The notes under the pieces: generated by a model | Seen by the model: only the letters and a program-made list of their open reading frames with translations | The model's database searches: none | Told to the model about the DNA's origin: nothing | Position numbers and translations under genes: made by a program | Shown here: piece after piece, positions 48,750-58,862 of the stretch | Layout of the letters: the number at the start of each line of letters is the position of its first letter | Numbering within the stretch: the first letter of the stretch is position 1 | Assembly: GCA_041662785.1 (NCBI GenBank) | Contig: JBAZRW010000004.1 | Span: forward strand, 62,001 to 126,000 | Reading direction: 5' to 3' | DNA: 64,000 nt | Source of the DNA: Bdellovibrionales bacterium | GTDB lineage: Bacteria; Pseudomonadota; Alphaproteobacteria; UBA9219

Positions 48750-50321
48750 ATGCCGATGGATTGTTTGGTTAATTTTCTGTTAAAGTGCTTTACCTGCTTG
48801 GGAAATAGGTGCGCTATCAGGGCGCTTTTTTCCCGACCCCATCCCGCGAAAGACTATAACATGATGAAATTCAACACTGTTTTTCTTTCGTCTTGGCTTT
48901 TGGCCGCTTTGCCTCTTTTGGGCGGTTGCGCCGTTGGCCCAGACTTTAAAACGCCGGAGGCTCCGACTGTCGCTTCCTATGGCGAAAACGGGATGCCAAA
49001 GGCCACGGCTGGTGCCAAAACCTCGCTGGGCGGCGTTCAACGCTTTTTGGCGGGCGGCGATGTGCCTGCCGCGTGGTGGACTTTGTTCGAATCCGCGCCG
49101 CTCAACGATTTGATCACGCAAGCTGTTAAAGCCAACCCGTCGCTGGAAGCCGCCCGCGCCTCTCTTCGAGTCGCGCAGGAAACGGCGACGGCAAGCTACG
49201 GCGGCTTTTTCCCATCACTGGATGGCAGCGCCTCGGACAATCGCAAAAAAACGTCGGCGGCAGGGCCATATACGCTGTACAACGTCGGCGTTTCTGTTTC
49301 CTATACGCCCGATATTTTTGGCGTGACGCGTCGCACGACCGAGGCGGCGGATGCCGCCGCCACCGCGCAGCGGTTCGAGCTTGAGGCCGCCTATTTGACG
49401 CTGACGGATAATGTTGTCACGACGGCGGTACTAGAAGCCTCGCTGCGTGAGCAGATCAAGGCGACACAAGAGATCATTGCCGCGCAGAAAAAACAGTTAG
49501 AGCTGACAAAAGCGCAGCTGGACGCCGGCGCTATTGCGGCGCCTGCCTATCTGGCGCAAGCGGCTACCGTCTCGGCCAGCGAAACGGCACTTCCTCCGCT
49601 TGAAAAGCAATTGGCGGCCTCGCGGAATTTGATGGCGGTGTTGCTAGGGCGTTTCCCCAGCGAAGGCGTAGGCGCGACCTTCACGTTGGCTTCGTTCAAG
49701 CTGCCCAGCGATTTGCCGCTCACGTTGCCCTCCAAACTGGTGGAGCAGCGCCCCGATATCCGCACCGCGCGCGCCAATCTGGAAGCCGCCAATGCCGAGA
49801 TCGGTATCGCGATGGGCGCAATGCTGCCGCAGTTTCCTTTGACGGCTAGCTATGGCGTGAGCGCGGGCGAAATCGCCAGCCTGTTCACGCCCGGCACGGC
49901 TTTGTGGGGGCTGGGTGCGGGCTTGCTGCAACCACTCTTCAAAGGCGGCGAACTCCTGCACAAAAAACGCGCCAAAGAAGCCGCTTTTGATGCCGCTGCC
50001 GCGCAGTATCGCGCCACCGTTCTGGCCGCCTTTCAAAACGTTGCCGATAGCCTGAAAGCTTTGGAGAGTGACGCCGCTTCGCTGAAGGCGCAACTGGCGG
50101 CTGAACAAGCCTCGGCCCAGTCGCTTGCGCTAACGGAAACGCAATTCAAGGCGGGCGCGATCAATTACGTCGCCCTTCTGGCCGCGCAAAGCTCTTATCA
50201 AACCGCCAAGATCGCGTTGATCAAGGCTAAGGCCTCACGCCTGTCCGATACCGCCGCTTTGTTTCAAGCGCTGGGCGGCGGCTGGTGGGGACGGACAGCA
50301 GAAAACGGAGAAGCCCAATGA
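48750..50321 (+). CDS. RND efflux outer-membrane factor (NodT family)
   Basis: Outer-membrane channel of a tripartite drug pump. Family segments include GCAVGPDFKTPEAPT after the lipobox, PAAWWTLFESAPLNDLI, LVEQRPDIRTARANLEAANAEIGIA, and the long alpha-barrel coils. The best ribosome-binding site (GAGGAGG, 48736-48742) is set for the ATG at 48750, which gives 523 aa with 37 residues before the lipoprotein signal (FLSSWLLAALPLLGGC). The ATG at 48861 gives a conventional signal but a poor ribosome-binding site. The early part may be a leader or a misassigned start. Confidence 0.92.
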   Translation: MPMDCLVNFLLKCFTCLGNRCAIRALFSRPHPAKDYNMMKFNTVFLSSWLLAALPLLGGCAVGPDFKTPEAPTVASYGENGMPKATAGAKTSLGGVQRFLAGGDVPAAWWTLFESAPLNDLITQAVKANPSLEAARASLRVAQETATASYGGFFPSLDGSASDNRKKTSAAGPYTLYNVGVSVSYTPDIFGVTRRTTEAADAAATAQRFELEAAYLTLTDNVVTTAVLEASLREQIKATQEIIAAQKKQLELTKAQLDAGAIAAPAYLAQAATVSASETALPPLEKQLAASRNLMAVLLGRFPSEGVGATFTLASFKLPSDLPLTLPSKLVEQRPDIRTARANLEAANAEIGIAMGAMLPQFPLTASYGVSAGEIASLFTPGTALWGLGAGLLQPLFKGGELLHKKRAKEAAFDAAAAQYRATVLAAFQNVADSLKALESDAASLKAQLAAEQASAQSLALTETQFKAGAINYVALLAAQSSYQTAKIALIKAKASRLSDTAALFQALGGGWWGRTAENGEAQ

Positions 50322-51448
50322 AGAAACGCATGGCTATCATGCTGGTTTTATGCGTCCTCGTGTTAGGGGGCGTATTTGGATTTAAACTCTTTGGCAAGTC
50401 GATGATGATGAAGGGCATGGCGGCGATGAGCAACCCGCTTCAGACGGTTTCGACCATCACGGCCACGTCCCTGCCTTGGCAAAGCGAGCTTAAGGCCGTG
50501 GGCACGCTGCGCGCGGCCAAGGGCGCGGATCTGTCGCCCGAAATCGGTGGCATTGTGGAAAATACCTTTATGGAATCCGGCCAAGATGTGGATGAAGGTA
50601 CGGTTTTATTCCAACTGCGCAGCGGTGACGATATTGCCAAGTTGCAGGCTCTTGTCGCGCAGGCGAGGCTGGCCGAGCTTACCGTGGCGCGTGATCAGGC
50701 CTTGATCAAAACGCAAGCCATCAGCCAAGCGACGCTAGAGACCGATATGGCGGGGCTGGAAAACCTGAAGGCGCAGATCGAGGCGCAAAACGTCACGCTG
50801 CAAAAGAAAACAATTGTCGCGCCTTTTTCGGGACGCCTTGGGATCCGGCAAGTCGATGTCGGCCAGTTTGTACCTGCGGGCACGACGATGGTGACGCTGC
50901 AACAACTGGATCCTTTGTTTATGGATTTCTTTGTGCCGCAACAGGAGCTGGCGAGAATTCAGGTTGGCCAGAAACTGGCCGTAAGCGCCGATGCTTATAA
51001 GGATAGGATCTTTGAGGGCGAGATTGTGGCCATCGGGGCCAAGGTGGATGACAAAACGCGCAACATCGACGTGCGGGCGTCGCTTAAGAATCCAGATAAA
51101 GTCTTGCGTCCCGGTATGTTTGCCTCAGCGGCGCTATCCACGGGCGCACCGCAAGCCTTTGTGACGTTGCCGCAAACGGCGATCACGTTCAATCCCTATG
51201 GCAGCACGGTTTATATTATCAAGGACGGCGGCGTGGACGAGGGCGGGAAGCCCAAGAAAACTGCGACGATGACCTTTGTGGAAACAGGCTTAACGCGCGG
51301 CGATCAAATCGCGGTTTTGAAGGGCGTTGCCGAAGGCGATGAGGTCGTGACCGCAGGACAACTTAAGCTGCGCAATGGCTCTTCCGTGATTATCAATAAC
51401 ACGGTTGTGCCGACGAACGATGAAAATCCGGCCCCCAAGGATCGATAA
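50318..51448 (+). CDS. RND efflux periplasmic adaptor (membrane-fusion protein)
   Basis: A 376-aa adaptor joining the inner-membrane pump to the outer-membrane factor. It has an N-terminal membrane helix (MLVLCVLVLGGVFGFKLFG), then lipoyl halves (EIGGIVENTFMESGQDVDEG, KTIVAPFSGRLGIRQVDVGQ), a short alpha hairpin and beta-barrel (VGAK-type VDDKTRNIDVRASLKNPD). The start at 50318 overlaps the previous stop (ATGA). Confidence 0.94.
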   Translation: MKKRMAIMLVLCVLVLGGVFGFKLFGKSMMMKGMAAMSNPLQTVSTITATSLPWQSELKAVGTLRAAKGADLSPEIGGIVENTFMESGQDVDEGTVLFQLRSGDDIAKLQALVAQARLAELTVARDQALIKTQAISQATLETDMAGLENLKAQIEAQNVTLQKKTIVAPFSGRLGIRQVDVGQFVPAGTTMVTLQQLDPLFMDFFVPQQELARIQVGQKLAVSADAYKDRIFEGEIVAIGAKVDDKTRNIDVRASLKNPDKVLRPGMFASAALSTGAPQAFVTLPQTAITFNPYGSTVYIIKDGGVDEGGKPKKTATMTFVETGLTRGDQIAVLKGVAEGDEVVTAGQLKLRNGSSVIINNTVVPTNDENPAPKDR

Positions 51449-51451
51449 GTC

Positions 51452-54400
51452 ATGAATTTCACCGAAATCTTTATCCGTCGTCCTATTCTGGCCACCACTG
51501 TCAGCTTGCTGATTTTGGTTTTGGGGCTTCGCGCCGTTTTTATGCTCCCCATTTTGCAATACCCGCGAACCGAAAATGCGGTGGTCACGGTCACAACCGT
51601 TTATTATGGCGCGGATGCGGATATCGTGGCGGGCTTTATAACCACCCCGCTTGAAAACGCTATCGCGCAGGCGAACGGCATCGACTACATGACCTCTAAC
51701 AGTCAAAGCGGCGTTAGCACGATCACGGCCAATTTGCGCCTCAACCACAATTCCAACAACGCGCTGTCGGAAATCACGAACAAGGTGAACTCGGTCATCA
51801 ATCAATTGCCGCCGCAGGCGCAAAAGCCCGTGATTTCGATGAGCATCGGCCAGACCATCGCCGCGATGTATATCGGCTTTCGAAGCAATAGCCTTTCGCG
51901 GGGCAGTATTTCCGATTATCTTTTGCGCGTCGTGCAACCGCGCTTGCAAGCTGTTGAGGGCGTTCAAACGGCGGCGATTTTAGGGGCGCAGAACTTTGCC
52001 CTGCGGGCATGGCTTGATCCGGAAAAATTGGCGGCTCATGGCTTGACGGCGGCTGACGTGTCGGCGGCTTTGGCAAAAAATCATGTCATTTCCGGCCTTG
52101 GCATGACCAAGGGTCAAATGGTGCAGGTCAGCCTTAGTGCTTCCACCGATCTGCGTTCCTTGGACGAATTTCGTGAGATGATCGTCAAGCAAGAAGGCGG
52201 CGCGATCCTTCGCCTTAAGGATGTGGCCAACGTTACGCTTGGCTCTGACTCGTATGATGAGCGGGTTGGCTTTGACGGCAAGGATGCCGTTTATATCGGT
52301 ATTGAAATCGCCCCTACCGCCAATTTGCTGGATGTGATCGGGCGTATCCGAACCGTTTTTCCTACCATTCAGGATGAGCTTCCCACAGGGCTTGAGGGCG
52401 AAGTCATTTATGATTCCACAAAGTTCGTCAACAACGCGATTAACGAAGTGGTGTGGACGCTGGGTGAAGCGGGGCTTATCGTCACGCTGGTCATTTTTCT
52501 GTTCCTTGGCTCGCCTCGTTCGGTTTTTATTCCCACGATTGCCATCCCGCTTTCGCTCATCGGCGCGTTTACGATGATGATGCTCTTTGGCTTTTCGATC
52601 AATCTTTTGACGTTGCTCGCGCTTGTTCTGGCCATCGGCCTTGTCGTCGATGACGCGATCATCGTCGTAGAAAATGTTGACCGCCATATGGAGGAAGGGC
52701 TTTCGCCCCTTGACGCGTCGATTAAGTCGGCGCGTGAGTTGGCCGCCCCTATTTTGACTATGACGACGGTTTTGATTGCCGTTTATCTGCCCATCGGCTT
52801 TCAAACGGGATTGACGGGCGCGCTCTTTACCGAGTTTGCCTTTACGCTTGTTGGCGCGGTCACCGTCTCCACGATTGTCGCCCTGACGTTGTCGCCCATG
52901 ATGTGTTCGAAGTTTTTAAAGCCGCATCGCCATGAAAGCACCGTCTGGCACGAAGAGCTGGTCGATTGGCTGGAGGTGAAGTTTGAGCATCTGCGCCAAA
53001 GGTATGAGCGCGTGTTGGATCGCAGTTTTAATTTTCTTCCCGTCACAGTCGTTTTCTCTGTGATCGTTTTGGGGAGCACTTATTTTCTGTACACGACCTC
53101 ACGCGCTGAGCTGGCCCCGCAAGAGGATCAAGGCGTGGTCATGGCCTTTGCCACCGCCGCGCCCGACGCGACGCTAGAGCAGCGCCTTTTATACTCCCGC
53201 GAGGCGTATAAGATGTTTTCTGCCTATCCTGAAACCGAGCATGCTTTTCAGCGCGACTTTGTCGGCCAATCTTTTTATGGCATGGTGCTGAAGCCGTGGA
53301 ATAAGCGTTCGCGCACGTCTAATGATCTTCAGCCGCTTCTTCAGAAGGATATGAGCAGCATCACTGGCCTAAAGGCCGTGGCGTTGCAGCCGCCGTCGTT
53401 GCCAGGGGCTCGCGGCTTGCCCGTCCAGTTCGTGATCAAGACGACGGAAGGCTATGATCGTCTGCAACAAGTCGCCGATGATTTCTTGAAAACCGCGTTG
53501 GCCAGCGGCACGTTCATGTTTTTGGATACGGATTTAAAGTTCGATCTTCCCCAAGCCACGGTGCAGATTGACCGCGACAAGGCGGCGCAAATGGGCCTGT
53601 CGATGAGCGATATCGGTGGGGCGCTTAGCTCAATGCTGGGCGGCGGCTATGTCAATTATTTTAGTTTTTCGGGACGGTCCTATAAGGTTATCCCGCAAGT
53701 CGAGCAAAAAAGCCGCCTGAATAGCGATCAGTTGAAGGATTATTATATCACGACCTCTAGCGGCGATTCTGTGCCTCTTTCCACCATCGTCACGATGACG
53801 ACCAAGGCCGTGCCCCAGACGCTTAATCATTTTCAACAGATGAATGCCGCGACTATTTCGGGCATGATGTTTCCCGGCATTGGTCTTGGTGATGCGCTCA
53901 CAAAACTGGATGGCATGGCTCAAGCGTCTTTGCCGCAAGGCTATAGCGTCGATTACGGCGGGCAGGCGCGTCAGTTTGTGCAGGAAAAAAGCGGGTTTGT
54001 GATGACCTTTTTGTTTGCGCTTGTCATCGTCTATCTTGTTTTATCCGCGCAATTTGAAAGTTTCCGCGATCCCATCACAATCCTGATTTCTGTGCCAATG
54101 GCCATTGCGGGCGCTTTGCTTTTTATCTCTTTGGGTCTGCACGGCGCGAGCGTCAACATTTATACCCAAGTCGGCCTTGTGACTCTGATGGGCCTTATCA
54201 GCAAGCATGGTATTCTTATCGCCGAGTTCGCCAATAAGCTGATGCTGCAGGGGATGAGCAAGCGGGAGGCCATCGTTCATGCCTCTGGCGTGCGTCTACG
54301 TCCCATTTTGATGACCACAGCCGCCATGGTGCTGGGCGTCATGCCGCTGGTGATCGCAACGGGCGCGGGCGCTTTATCGCGGTTTAATATGGGGCTTGTT

Positions 54401-54511
54401 ATTGCGGCGGGGCTTTCGATTGGTACGCTATTTACGCTGTTCGTCCATCCCGCCGTTGTTCTTATGATCGGCGAAGATCACAGCAAGAAGGCGGCTGCAC
54501 CTAATACCTAA
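51452..54511 (+). CDS. RND multidrug efflux permease (HAE-1 type)
   Basis: A 1019-aa proton-driven pump with twelve transmembrane helices and two large periplasmic loops. FIRRPILATTVSLLILVLGL is the family start; the TM4 proton-relay aspartates lie in AIGLVVDDAIIVVENVDRHM, and the C-terminal repeat has LMGLISKHGILIAEFANKL. Similarity is to MexB/AcrB relatives such as those next to NodT factors. Substrates are probably hydrophobic drugs or metabolites. Its stop overlaps that of pbp1A tail to tail. Confidence 0.96.
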   Translation: MNFTEIFIRRPILATTVSLLILVLGLRAVFMLPILQYPRTENAVVTVTTVYYGADADIVAGFITTPLENAIAQANGIDYMTSNSQSGVSTITANLRLNHNSNNALSEITNKVNSVINQLPPQAQKPVISMSIGQTIAAMYIGFRSNSLSRGSISDYLLRVVQPRLQAVEGVQTAAILGAQNFALRAWLDPEKLAAHGLTAADVSAALAKNHVISGLGMTKGQMVQVSLSASTDLRSLDEFREMIVKQEGGAILRLKDVANVTLGSDSYDERVGFDGKDAVYIGIEIAPTANLLDVIGRIRTVFPTIQDELPTGLEGEVIYDSTKFVNNAINEVVWTLGEAGLIVTLVIFLFLGSPRSVFIPTIAIPLSLIGAFTMMMLFGFSINLLTLLALVLAIGLVVDDAIIVVENVDRHMEEGLSPLDASIKSARELAAPILTMTTVLIAVYLPIGFQTGLTGALFTEFAFTLVGAVTVSTIVALTLSPMMCSKFLKPHRHESTVWHEELVDWLEVKFEHLRQRYERVLDRSFNFLPVTVVFSVIVLGSTYFLYTTSRAELAPQEDQGVVMAFATAAPDATLEQRLLYSREAYKMFSAYPETEHAFQRDFVGQSFYGMVLKPWNKRSRTSNDLQPLLQKDMSSITGLKAVALQPPSLPGARGLPVQFVIKTTEGYDRLQQVADDFLKTALASGTFMFLDTDLKFDLPQATVQIDRDKAAQMGLSMSDIGGALSSMLGGGYVNYFSFSGRSYKVIPQVEQKSRLNSDQLKDYYITTSSGDSVPLSTIVTMTTKAVPQTLNHFQQMNAATISGMMFPGIGLGDALTKLDGMAQASLPQGYSVDYGGQARQFVQEKSGFVMTFLFALVIVYLVLSAQFESFRDPITILISVPMAIAGALLFISLGLHGASVNIYTQVGLVTLMGLISKHGILIAEFANKLMLQGMSKREAIVHASGVRLRPILMTTAAMVLGVMPLVIATGAGALSRFNMGLVIAAGLSIGTLFTLFVHPAVVLMIGEDHSKKAAAPNT

Positions 54512-57042
54512 TACAACCCGCCTGTGCCTTCGGTGGCTGAGGGGTTGGTGGGCATAGCGGGTGTGGCGGCAGGCGCTGTGCCGCTCGGCGCTGTTCCCTC
54601 GGGTATCGTTCCATCAGGTGTGGCTGCGGGAGGGTTAACGCCGTTCGCAAACTCACCCGTGACGCTGCCGTCCAGAACGGGGCGCGTTTCCGCTTCCTTG
54701 GGCTCCGTATCGGGAATAAAGGCTTCCCAAATACCGGACGGGTTAGTCGAGGGGGTCAGGTTGCCCGTGGCCGGATCGACGCGCACCATGCGAAGACCAG
54801 AAGGGATGCGGAACGGTACGGCCATCTTATCTTTCATCGCTTCCGCCATAAAGTTCTGAAAGACGGGGATGGCGACGCTCGCGCCCGTTTCATGGCTGCC
54901 CAGCGATTGAGGCTCATCAAAGCCGACATAGACCGCCGCGACCAGATCGGGCGTAAAGCCGACAAACCACGCATCGCGGCTGTCGTTTGTTGTGCCCGTT
55001 TTGCCCGCGAGGGGAAAGCCCAAAGCTTTGAGCCGTGCGCCTGTGCCGCGCTGCACGACGCCTTCCAGCATCGAGGTCATTTGATAAGCCGTGCGCGGGT
55101 CTTGGATTTGCACCCGCGTGTCGGGCATGTCGGGCGCAGCGATCCCTGCGCTCCAGTATTCAAGCTGGCAGCCCTCGCAAGGGCGCGTATCCGCCCGCCA
55201 GATGGTGCGACCATCGCGGTCTTGCACGCGATCAATAATGGTCGGCGTTATTTTCTTCCCGCCGTTCACGATCATGCCATAGGCGGCGGCGAGGCGAAGG
55301 GGCGTGGTTTCTTTAGCGCCCAGCGAAAAGGACAAAAGGTTCGGCATGTCATCCACGACGCCGAATTTCTTGGCCTCTTCCACGACGGCGTCCATACCGA
55401 TGGCGTTGGCGAGGCGCACGGTCATGACATTGCGCGATTTTTCGATGCCGACGCGCAGCGGCGTTGCACCATAAAACTCTTGCGAATAATTTTCAGGCCG
55501 CCAAAGCGGCATGTTCGGCCCTTGGACATATTCAAACGGCGCGTCCAGAACGAGGCTGGAAGGCGTAAAGCCTTTGTCCAGCGCGGCCATATACACAAAC
55601 GGCTTAAAGGATGAGCCGGGTTGGCGATAGGCCTGCGTTGCTCGGTTATATTGGCTGATTTTCGCGCTAAAGCCCCCCGTCATGGCAAACACGCGCCCTG
55701 TGTGGGGATCCAGCGCGACAATCGCGCCCTGTACGACGGGCACTTGGCGCAGGGTATAGGAACCTGCCGGATAGGCCTTGCCTTTGTCGTCTTTTTTGGC
55801 TTCTTCCACCAAAATAACATCGCCAATGTCCAGAACGTCCGCTGGTTTCTTGATGGCAGGGCCAAAGGTATTATCTTTTAGCTCGCGCCGTGCCCAGCTC
55901 ATCTCCCCCCACGGCAGATGCCCGCGCGTGCCGTCCACGACCGCCAGCTCTGCCTCTTTGGCCGAAAGGCCGATCACAACGGCCATCGTCCATATCTCGC
56001 CGCCCGCTGGTACGGGGATAGCCTTTAATTGCGCGTTCCAGTTTTTCAAGGAGTCCAAATGCGCCACGGCGCCGCGCCAGCCGCGATTGCGGCGGTCATA
56101 GTCCACAAGTCCGTCGCGCAAGGCTTTCGTTGCCACATGCTGCAAATGCGGATCAAGGCTGGCTTTCACCGCAAGGCCGCCTTCTAATACGGGCTTATCG
56201 CCAAAAAGACTTATCAATTGGCGGCGCACTTCTTCGGTAAAGTACTCGCCGCCTTGGACGACTTCCGCCTCATCGCGTGCGCGCGTTTGCAAGGGTTCTG
56301 CCGTGGCGGCCTCGGCTTGCTCGCGGGTCAGGCGGCCATCGGCCTCCATACGCGACAGCACCCAATTGCGTCGCGCCACGGCGGCGTCATGATCGCGTAC
56401 AGGGTGGTAGTTATTGGGCGCTTTGGGCAGCGCCGCCAGATAGGCGGCCTCGGCATGCGTCAGCTCATCCAGTGATTTGTTGAAGTAGTTGAGCGCGGCC
56501 GATGCCACGCCATATGAGCGTTGGCCCAAGAAAATCTCGTTCAGGTATATCTCTAGGATGCGGTCTTTGGTGAGCGATTGTTCAAGGCGCTGCGCCAGAA
56601 TAATCTCTCGCACTTTGCGGGCGATGGAAACTTCGTTGGTCAGCAGCATGTTCTTGGCGACCTGCTGTGTGATCGTGGACGCGCCCATCGGGTGACGATC
56701 CCGTCCAACGTTTTGTAGGTTGGTGATGGCGGCGCGGATGATGCCAAAGATGTCCACACCCGCGTGTTCATAAAAATTTTGGTCTTCAGCCGACAAAAAA
56801 GCGCTAACAACGAGGGGAGGGATGGCCTTGATCGGCACAAAGATGCGCTGTTCAGCGGCGATGGTGGCCATCATGCGTCCATCATCGGCGTAAAGGCGCG
56901 TCATGATCGGTGGCTGGTAGTCCTTAAGGTAGGTGTAGTCGGGCAGATCGTGGCCGTAATGCTGAAAGAGCAAAAACAGCGCGATCACACCACTGACAGC
57001 GACCAGAAACAAAAAGGAAAACAAACCAGCCAGAACGCGCAT
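54508..57042 (-). CDS. mrcA: Penicillin-binding protein 1A (bifunctional transglycosylase/transpeptidase)
   Basis: An 844-aa class A PBP. It has an N-terminal membrane anchor (MRVLAGLFSFLFLVAVSGVIALF), a GT51 transglycosylase domain (SAEDQNFYEHAGVDIFGI with the catalytic Glu, then GASTITQQVAKNMLL), an OB-like linker, and a transpeptidase with SSFKPF (catalytic Ser), SRN and KTGTTND. The C-terminus is Pro/Ala/Thr-rich. The start at 57042 gives a canonical anchor; the frame extends further upstream without one. Confidence 0.96.
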   Translation of the reverse strand: MRVLAGLFSFLFLVAVSGVIALFLLFQHYGHDLPDYTYLKDYQPPIMTRLYADDGRMMATIAAEQRIFVPIKAIPPLVVSAFLSAEDQNFYEHAGVDIFGIIRAAITNLQNVGRDRHPMGASTITQQVAKNMLLTNEVSIARKVREIILAQRLEQSLTKDRILEIYLNEIFLGQRSYGVASAALNYFNKSLDELTHAEAAYLAALPKAPNNYHPVRDHDAAVARRNWVLSRMEADGRLTREQAEAATAEPLQTRARDEAEVVQGGEYFTEEVRRQLISLFGDKPVLEGGLAVKASLDPHLQHVATKALRDGLVDYDRRNRGWRGAVAHLDSLKNWNAQLKAIPVPAGGEIWTMAVVIGLSAKEAELAVVDGTRGHLPWGEMSWARRELKDNTFGPAIKKPADVLDIGDVILVEEAKKDDKGKAYPAGSYTLRQVPVVQGAIVALDPHTGRVFAMTGGFSAKISQYNRATQAYRQPGSSFKPFVYMAALDKGFTPSSLVLDAPFEYVQGPNMPLWRPENYSQEFYGATPLRVGIEKSRNVMTVRLANAIGMDAVVEEAKKFGVVDDMPNLLSFSLGAKETTPLRLAAAYGMIVNGGKKITPTIIDRVQDRDGRTIWRADTRPCEGCQLEYWSAGIAAPDMPDTRVQIQDPRTAYQMTSMLEGVVQRGTGARLKALGFPLAGKTGTTNDSRDAWFVGFTPDLVAAVYVGFDEPQSLGSHETGASVAIPVFQNFMAEAMKDKMAVPFRIPSGLRMVRVDPATGNLTPSTNPSGIWEAFIPDTEPKEAETRPVLDGSVTGEFANGVNPPAATPDGTIPEGTAPSGTAPAATPAMPTNPSATEGTGGLY

Positions 57043-57203
57043 GCAAAACCCGTAAGAAAAGAAGCGAAAGGGGGAAGAGGTATAAGGAGTCCCTGTTCTT
57101 TTAGCCCAAACCATCCCGTTTGTAAAAAGCGGAAGAACAAGCCTTTCTTTTTGCGGGCTTTCCCTGCTAAATAAGGAGGTTAGCCCTTCAGAAAAGACCT
57201 CTC

Positions 57204-58862
57204 ATGGATATCCTTGGACTCTCATGTTTCGATACAGACAGCGCGGCGTGCCTTGTGCGCGATGGCGTTGTTGTTGCGGCGGCTGAGGAAGAACGCTTTT
57301 CCCGCCTCAAGCATGAGGACGGCTTTCCCGAAAACGCGCTGCGTTATGTTTTGCAAGAGGGCGGGATTACGGGCGCGGCGTTGGACGCTGTTGTCTTTTA
57401 CGAAAAGCCAGCCTTGAAGCTTAAGCGTTTGTCAGGGCCACAGGCGGCGTCCTATCGCGAAAATACGCAAGCGCTTGCGGCGCGGATTCAGGCGACGTGT
57501 GGGGCTTCCCCCAAGCTGATCGAGATTGATCACGCGCTTTCCCATGCGGCGCTGGCCTTTTACACCAGCCCGTTTCAGGAGGCCGCTATTCTGGTGGTCG
57601 ATGGCGTGGGGGAGGTGGCGACGACCAGCCTTTATCGCGGGCAGGGCTCGGCGCTAGAGCTTGTGCGCGAGGTCGCGTATCCGCATTCGCTGGGGCTTTT
57701 TTATACGGCGATCACAAGCTATCTGGGGTTTGAGGCGCATGAGGGCGAGTATAAGGTGATGGGGCTGGCTCCCTATGGCCAGCCGCTTTATCGGGACGTT
57801 TTAAGCGGTTTAATTGCGTGGCAAGAGGACGGCGGTTTTACGCTGGATCTGTCTTGTTTTTCTATGGACGCGGGAGAGTTAGAGGTTGGCCCCAAGCTGG
57901 CCGCGCTGCTTGGCGGCGCGCCGCGAGAGCCGGAAGCCCCTCTTTCGCAAAGGCATAAGGACATTGCCGCCTCGCTGCAAAAGGTGATGGAGGAAGCCTT
58001 GCTGCATTTGGCACAAGGCGCGAAAGAAGCCACAGGCCTAAGCCACCTTTGCCTGACGGGTGAGATGGCGCACAACATCGTTGCCAATGCGCGGCTGCGT
58101 GATGCGAAAATCTTTGATGATCTTTTCATCCCGTTTGCGGCGGGCGATGGCGGCGCGGCACTTGGTGCGGCGCTGCAGGGGTATTATGCGTTGTCGGGCG
58201 CACCTCGCCGTTATGACAGGTTGACGCCTTACCTTGGCCCCGCCTTTTCGGACGAGGCTTGCCGCGCCGCGTTGGATCGGCAGGGTGTGCGCTATGAAGT
58301 GTTGCCGCGTGAGGCGCTGCTTTCGCGGGTCGCGAAGCTTTTGGCCGAGGATAAGGTGGTCGGCTGGTTTCAAGGACGTATGGAGTTCGGCCCTCGCGCC
58401 CTTGGCAACCGTAGCCTTTTGGCCAATGCGCGGCGTGGCAGCATGAAGGAAACGCTCAACGAGCGCGTCAAGCACCGTGAGGCGTTCCGTCCCTTTGCGC
58501 CCGTTGTGCTGGTCGAACAAGCGGCGACCTATTTTGAGCTAGAGGGCGAAAGTCCCGCCATGCTTTATGCAGCGCAGGTTCGCCCCGATCAAAGAGAGGT
58601 GATTCCTGCCGTGACGCATATTGATGGCTCGGCGCGGCCCCAGACTCTCCGGCGCGAGGACAACCCTCTTTTCTACGATTTGATCGTGCAGACGGCGGTT
58701 TTGACGGGCGTGCCCGTTTTGGTCAATACGTCCTTTAACCGGCGCGGTGAGCCGATTGTGGCCTCGCCCGACGATGCGCTGACGTGCTTTAAGGAAACGG
58801 CTATCGATGCGCTGGTGCTGGGGTCGTTTTTGGTGGTTTCCCAACAAGGGGCAAAGCCATGA
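57204..58862 (+). CDS. Carbamoyltransferase (NodU/CmcH family)
   Basis: A 552-aa two-domain enzyme. The N-terminal half has a Kae1/TsaD-like ATPase fold (LGLSCFDTDSAACLVRDG, then HALSHAALAFY with His110 and His114) that makes a carbamoyl-adenylate. The C-terminal half (VGWFQGRMEFGPRALGNRSL, RPFAPVV, VNTSFNRRGEPIVASP) transfers the carbamoyl group. The acceptor could be a sugar, antibiotic or nodulation-factor-like glycan. A GGAGG lies 24 bases upstream, too far for the start, which lacks a good ribosome-binding site. It is coupled to comF by an ATGA overlap. Confidence 0.92.
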   Translation: MDILGLSCFDTDSAACLVRDGVVVAAAEEERFSRLKHEDGFPENALRYVLQEGGITGAALDAVVFYEKPALKLKRLSGPQAASYRENTQALAARIQATCGASPKLIEIDHALSHAALAFYTSPFQEAAILVVDGVGEVATTSLYRGQGSALELVREVAYPHSLGLFYTAITSYLGFEAHEGEYKVMGLAPYGQPLYRDVLSGLIAWQEDGGFTLDLSCFSMDAGELEVGPKLAALLGGAPREPEAPLSQRHKDIAASLQKVMEEALLHLAQGAKEATGLSHLCLTGEMAHNIVANARLRDAKIFDDLFIPFAAGDGGAALGAALQGYYALSGAPRRYDRLTPYLGPAFSDEACRAALDRQGVRYEVLPREALLSRVAKLLAEDKVVGWFQGRMEFGPRALGNRSLLANARRGSMKETLNERVKHREAFRPFAPVVLVEQAATYFELEGESPAMLYAAQVRPDQREVIPAVTHIDGSARPQTLRREDNPLFYDLIVQTAVLTGVPVLVNTSFNRRGEPIVASPDDALTCFKETAIDALVLGSFLVVSQQGAKP

